This document shows positions 38,010-38,036 of a stretch of 38,036 nt of DNA, piece by piece (positions within the stretch are counted from its first letter, which is position 1; each line of letters opens with the position of its first letter). The notes under the pieces were generated by a model. It was given only the letters and a program-made list of their open reading frames with translations. It had not been told where the DNA came from and did not search any database. The translations under genes and the position numbers were made by a program. The stretch is from Pedosphaera sp. (lineage in GTDB: Bacteria > Verrucomicrobiota > Verrucomicrobiia > Limisphaerales > SIBE01). The stretch spans positions 1-38,036 of the forward strand of contig SIBE01000007.1 in the NCBI GenBank assembly GCA_009695265.1, in the 5' to 3' direction.

Positions 38010-38036
38010 GCCAGAGTAGCTCAGCGGTAGAGCAGA
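38010..38036 (+). tRNA. tRNA gene, 5' part only (probably tRNA-Thr)
   Basis: The last 27 bases are GCCAGAG (acceptor 5' strand), then TA at positions 8-9, and a perfect D arm GCTC-AGCGGTA-GAGC followed by AGA. This is the exact layout of a bacterial tRNA. The anticodon lies beyond the window. The acceptor sequence is most like tRNA-Thr in bacteria, so the amino acid is a guess. Confidence 0.85.

Overview
This window looks like chromosomal DNA of a Verrucomicrobiota bacterium (Pedosphaera/Limisphaerales-like). That is an inference from gene content, not from a database search. The pointers are a plant/cyanobacterial-type long IspH, a B12-dependent class II ribonucleotide reductase, plant-Deg-like secreted proteases, a DUF1080 lipoprotein, moderate-to-high GC and mostly weak or absent Shine-Dalgarno sequences. 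Nearly all genes are on the + strand. Only a tRNA-methyltransferase-like gene and a giant debranching enzyme are on the - strand. I see no phage, insertion sequence, integron or CRISPR array.

Layout. (1) 227-1133: ribosomal genes rplM-rpsI, closed by a perfect hairpin terminator. (2) 1153-6862: arginine cluster argC-argJ-argB-argD-argF with ATGA overlaps at J/B and B/D, preceded by a palindrome next to a possible -10 box. ArgJ makes this the cyclic ornithine pathway; argA, argG and argH are not here. (3) 6911-9455: ispH and a dGTPase-type HD hydrolase. (4) 9651-12748: a secreted penicillin-binding carboxypeptidase (DacB type) overlapped by a secreted transglutaminase-like protein. (5) 13037-17438: RND efflux adaptor and pump, with no outer-membrane channel nearby. 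(6) 17608-20567: a secreted plant-Deg-like serine protease, translationally coupled to a paralogue that has lost all three catalytic residues. (7) 20743-21410: a VapBC-like toxin-antitoxin pair in which the toxin appears to start at CTG. (8) 21664-24049: a TrmN6-like methyltransferase and a secreted cysteine-rich protein of unknown function. (9) 24228-29543: a ~1450-residue GH13-GH133 glycogen-debranching fusion on the - strand, divergent from a DUF1080 lipoprotein. (10) 29994-33170: nrdJ and a strong terminator. (11) 33242-37757: LOG-family protein, M16 peptidase, pabB and a PabC-like aminotransferase. (12) The 5' end of a tRNA, probably tRNA-Thr, at the right edge.

The least ordinary items are the protease/pseudoprotease pair, the non-canonical toxin start that hides the first PIN aspartate from ordinary gene calling, the two-in-one debranching enzyme, a 13-residue insertion just before the self-cleavage threonine of ArgJ, and the coupled wall carboxypeptidase/transglutaminase pair. 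Everything else is ordinary core metabolism. I do not see a clearly new multi-gene defence or mobile system here.
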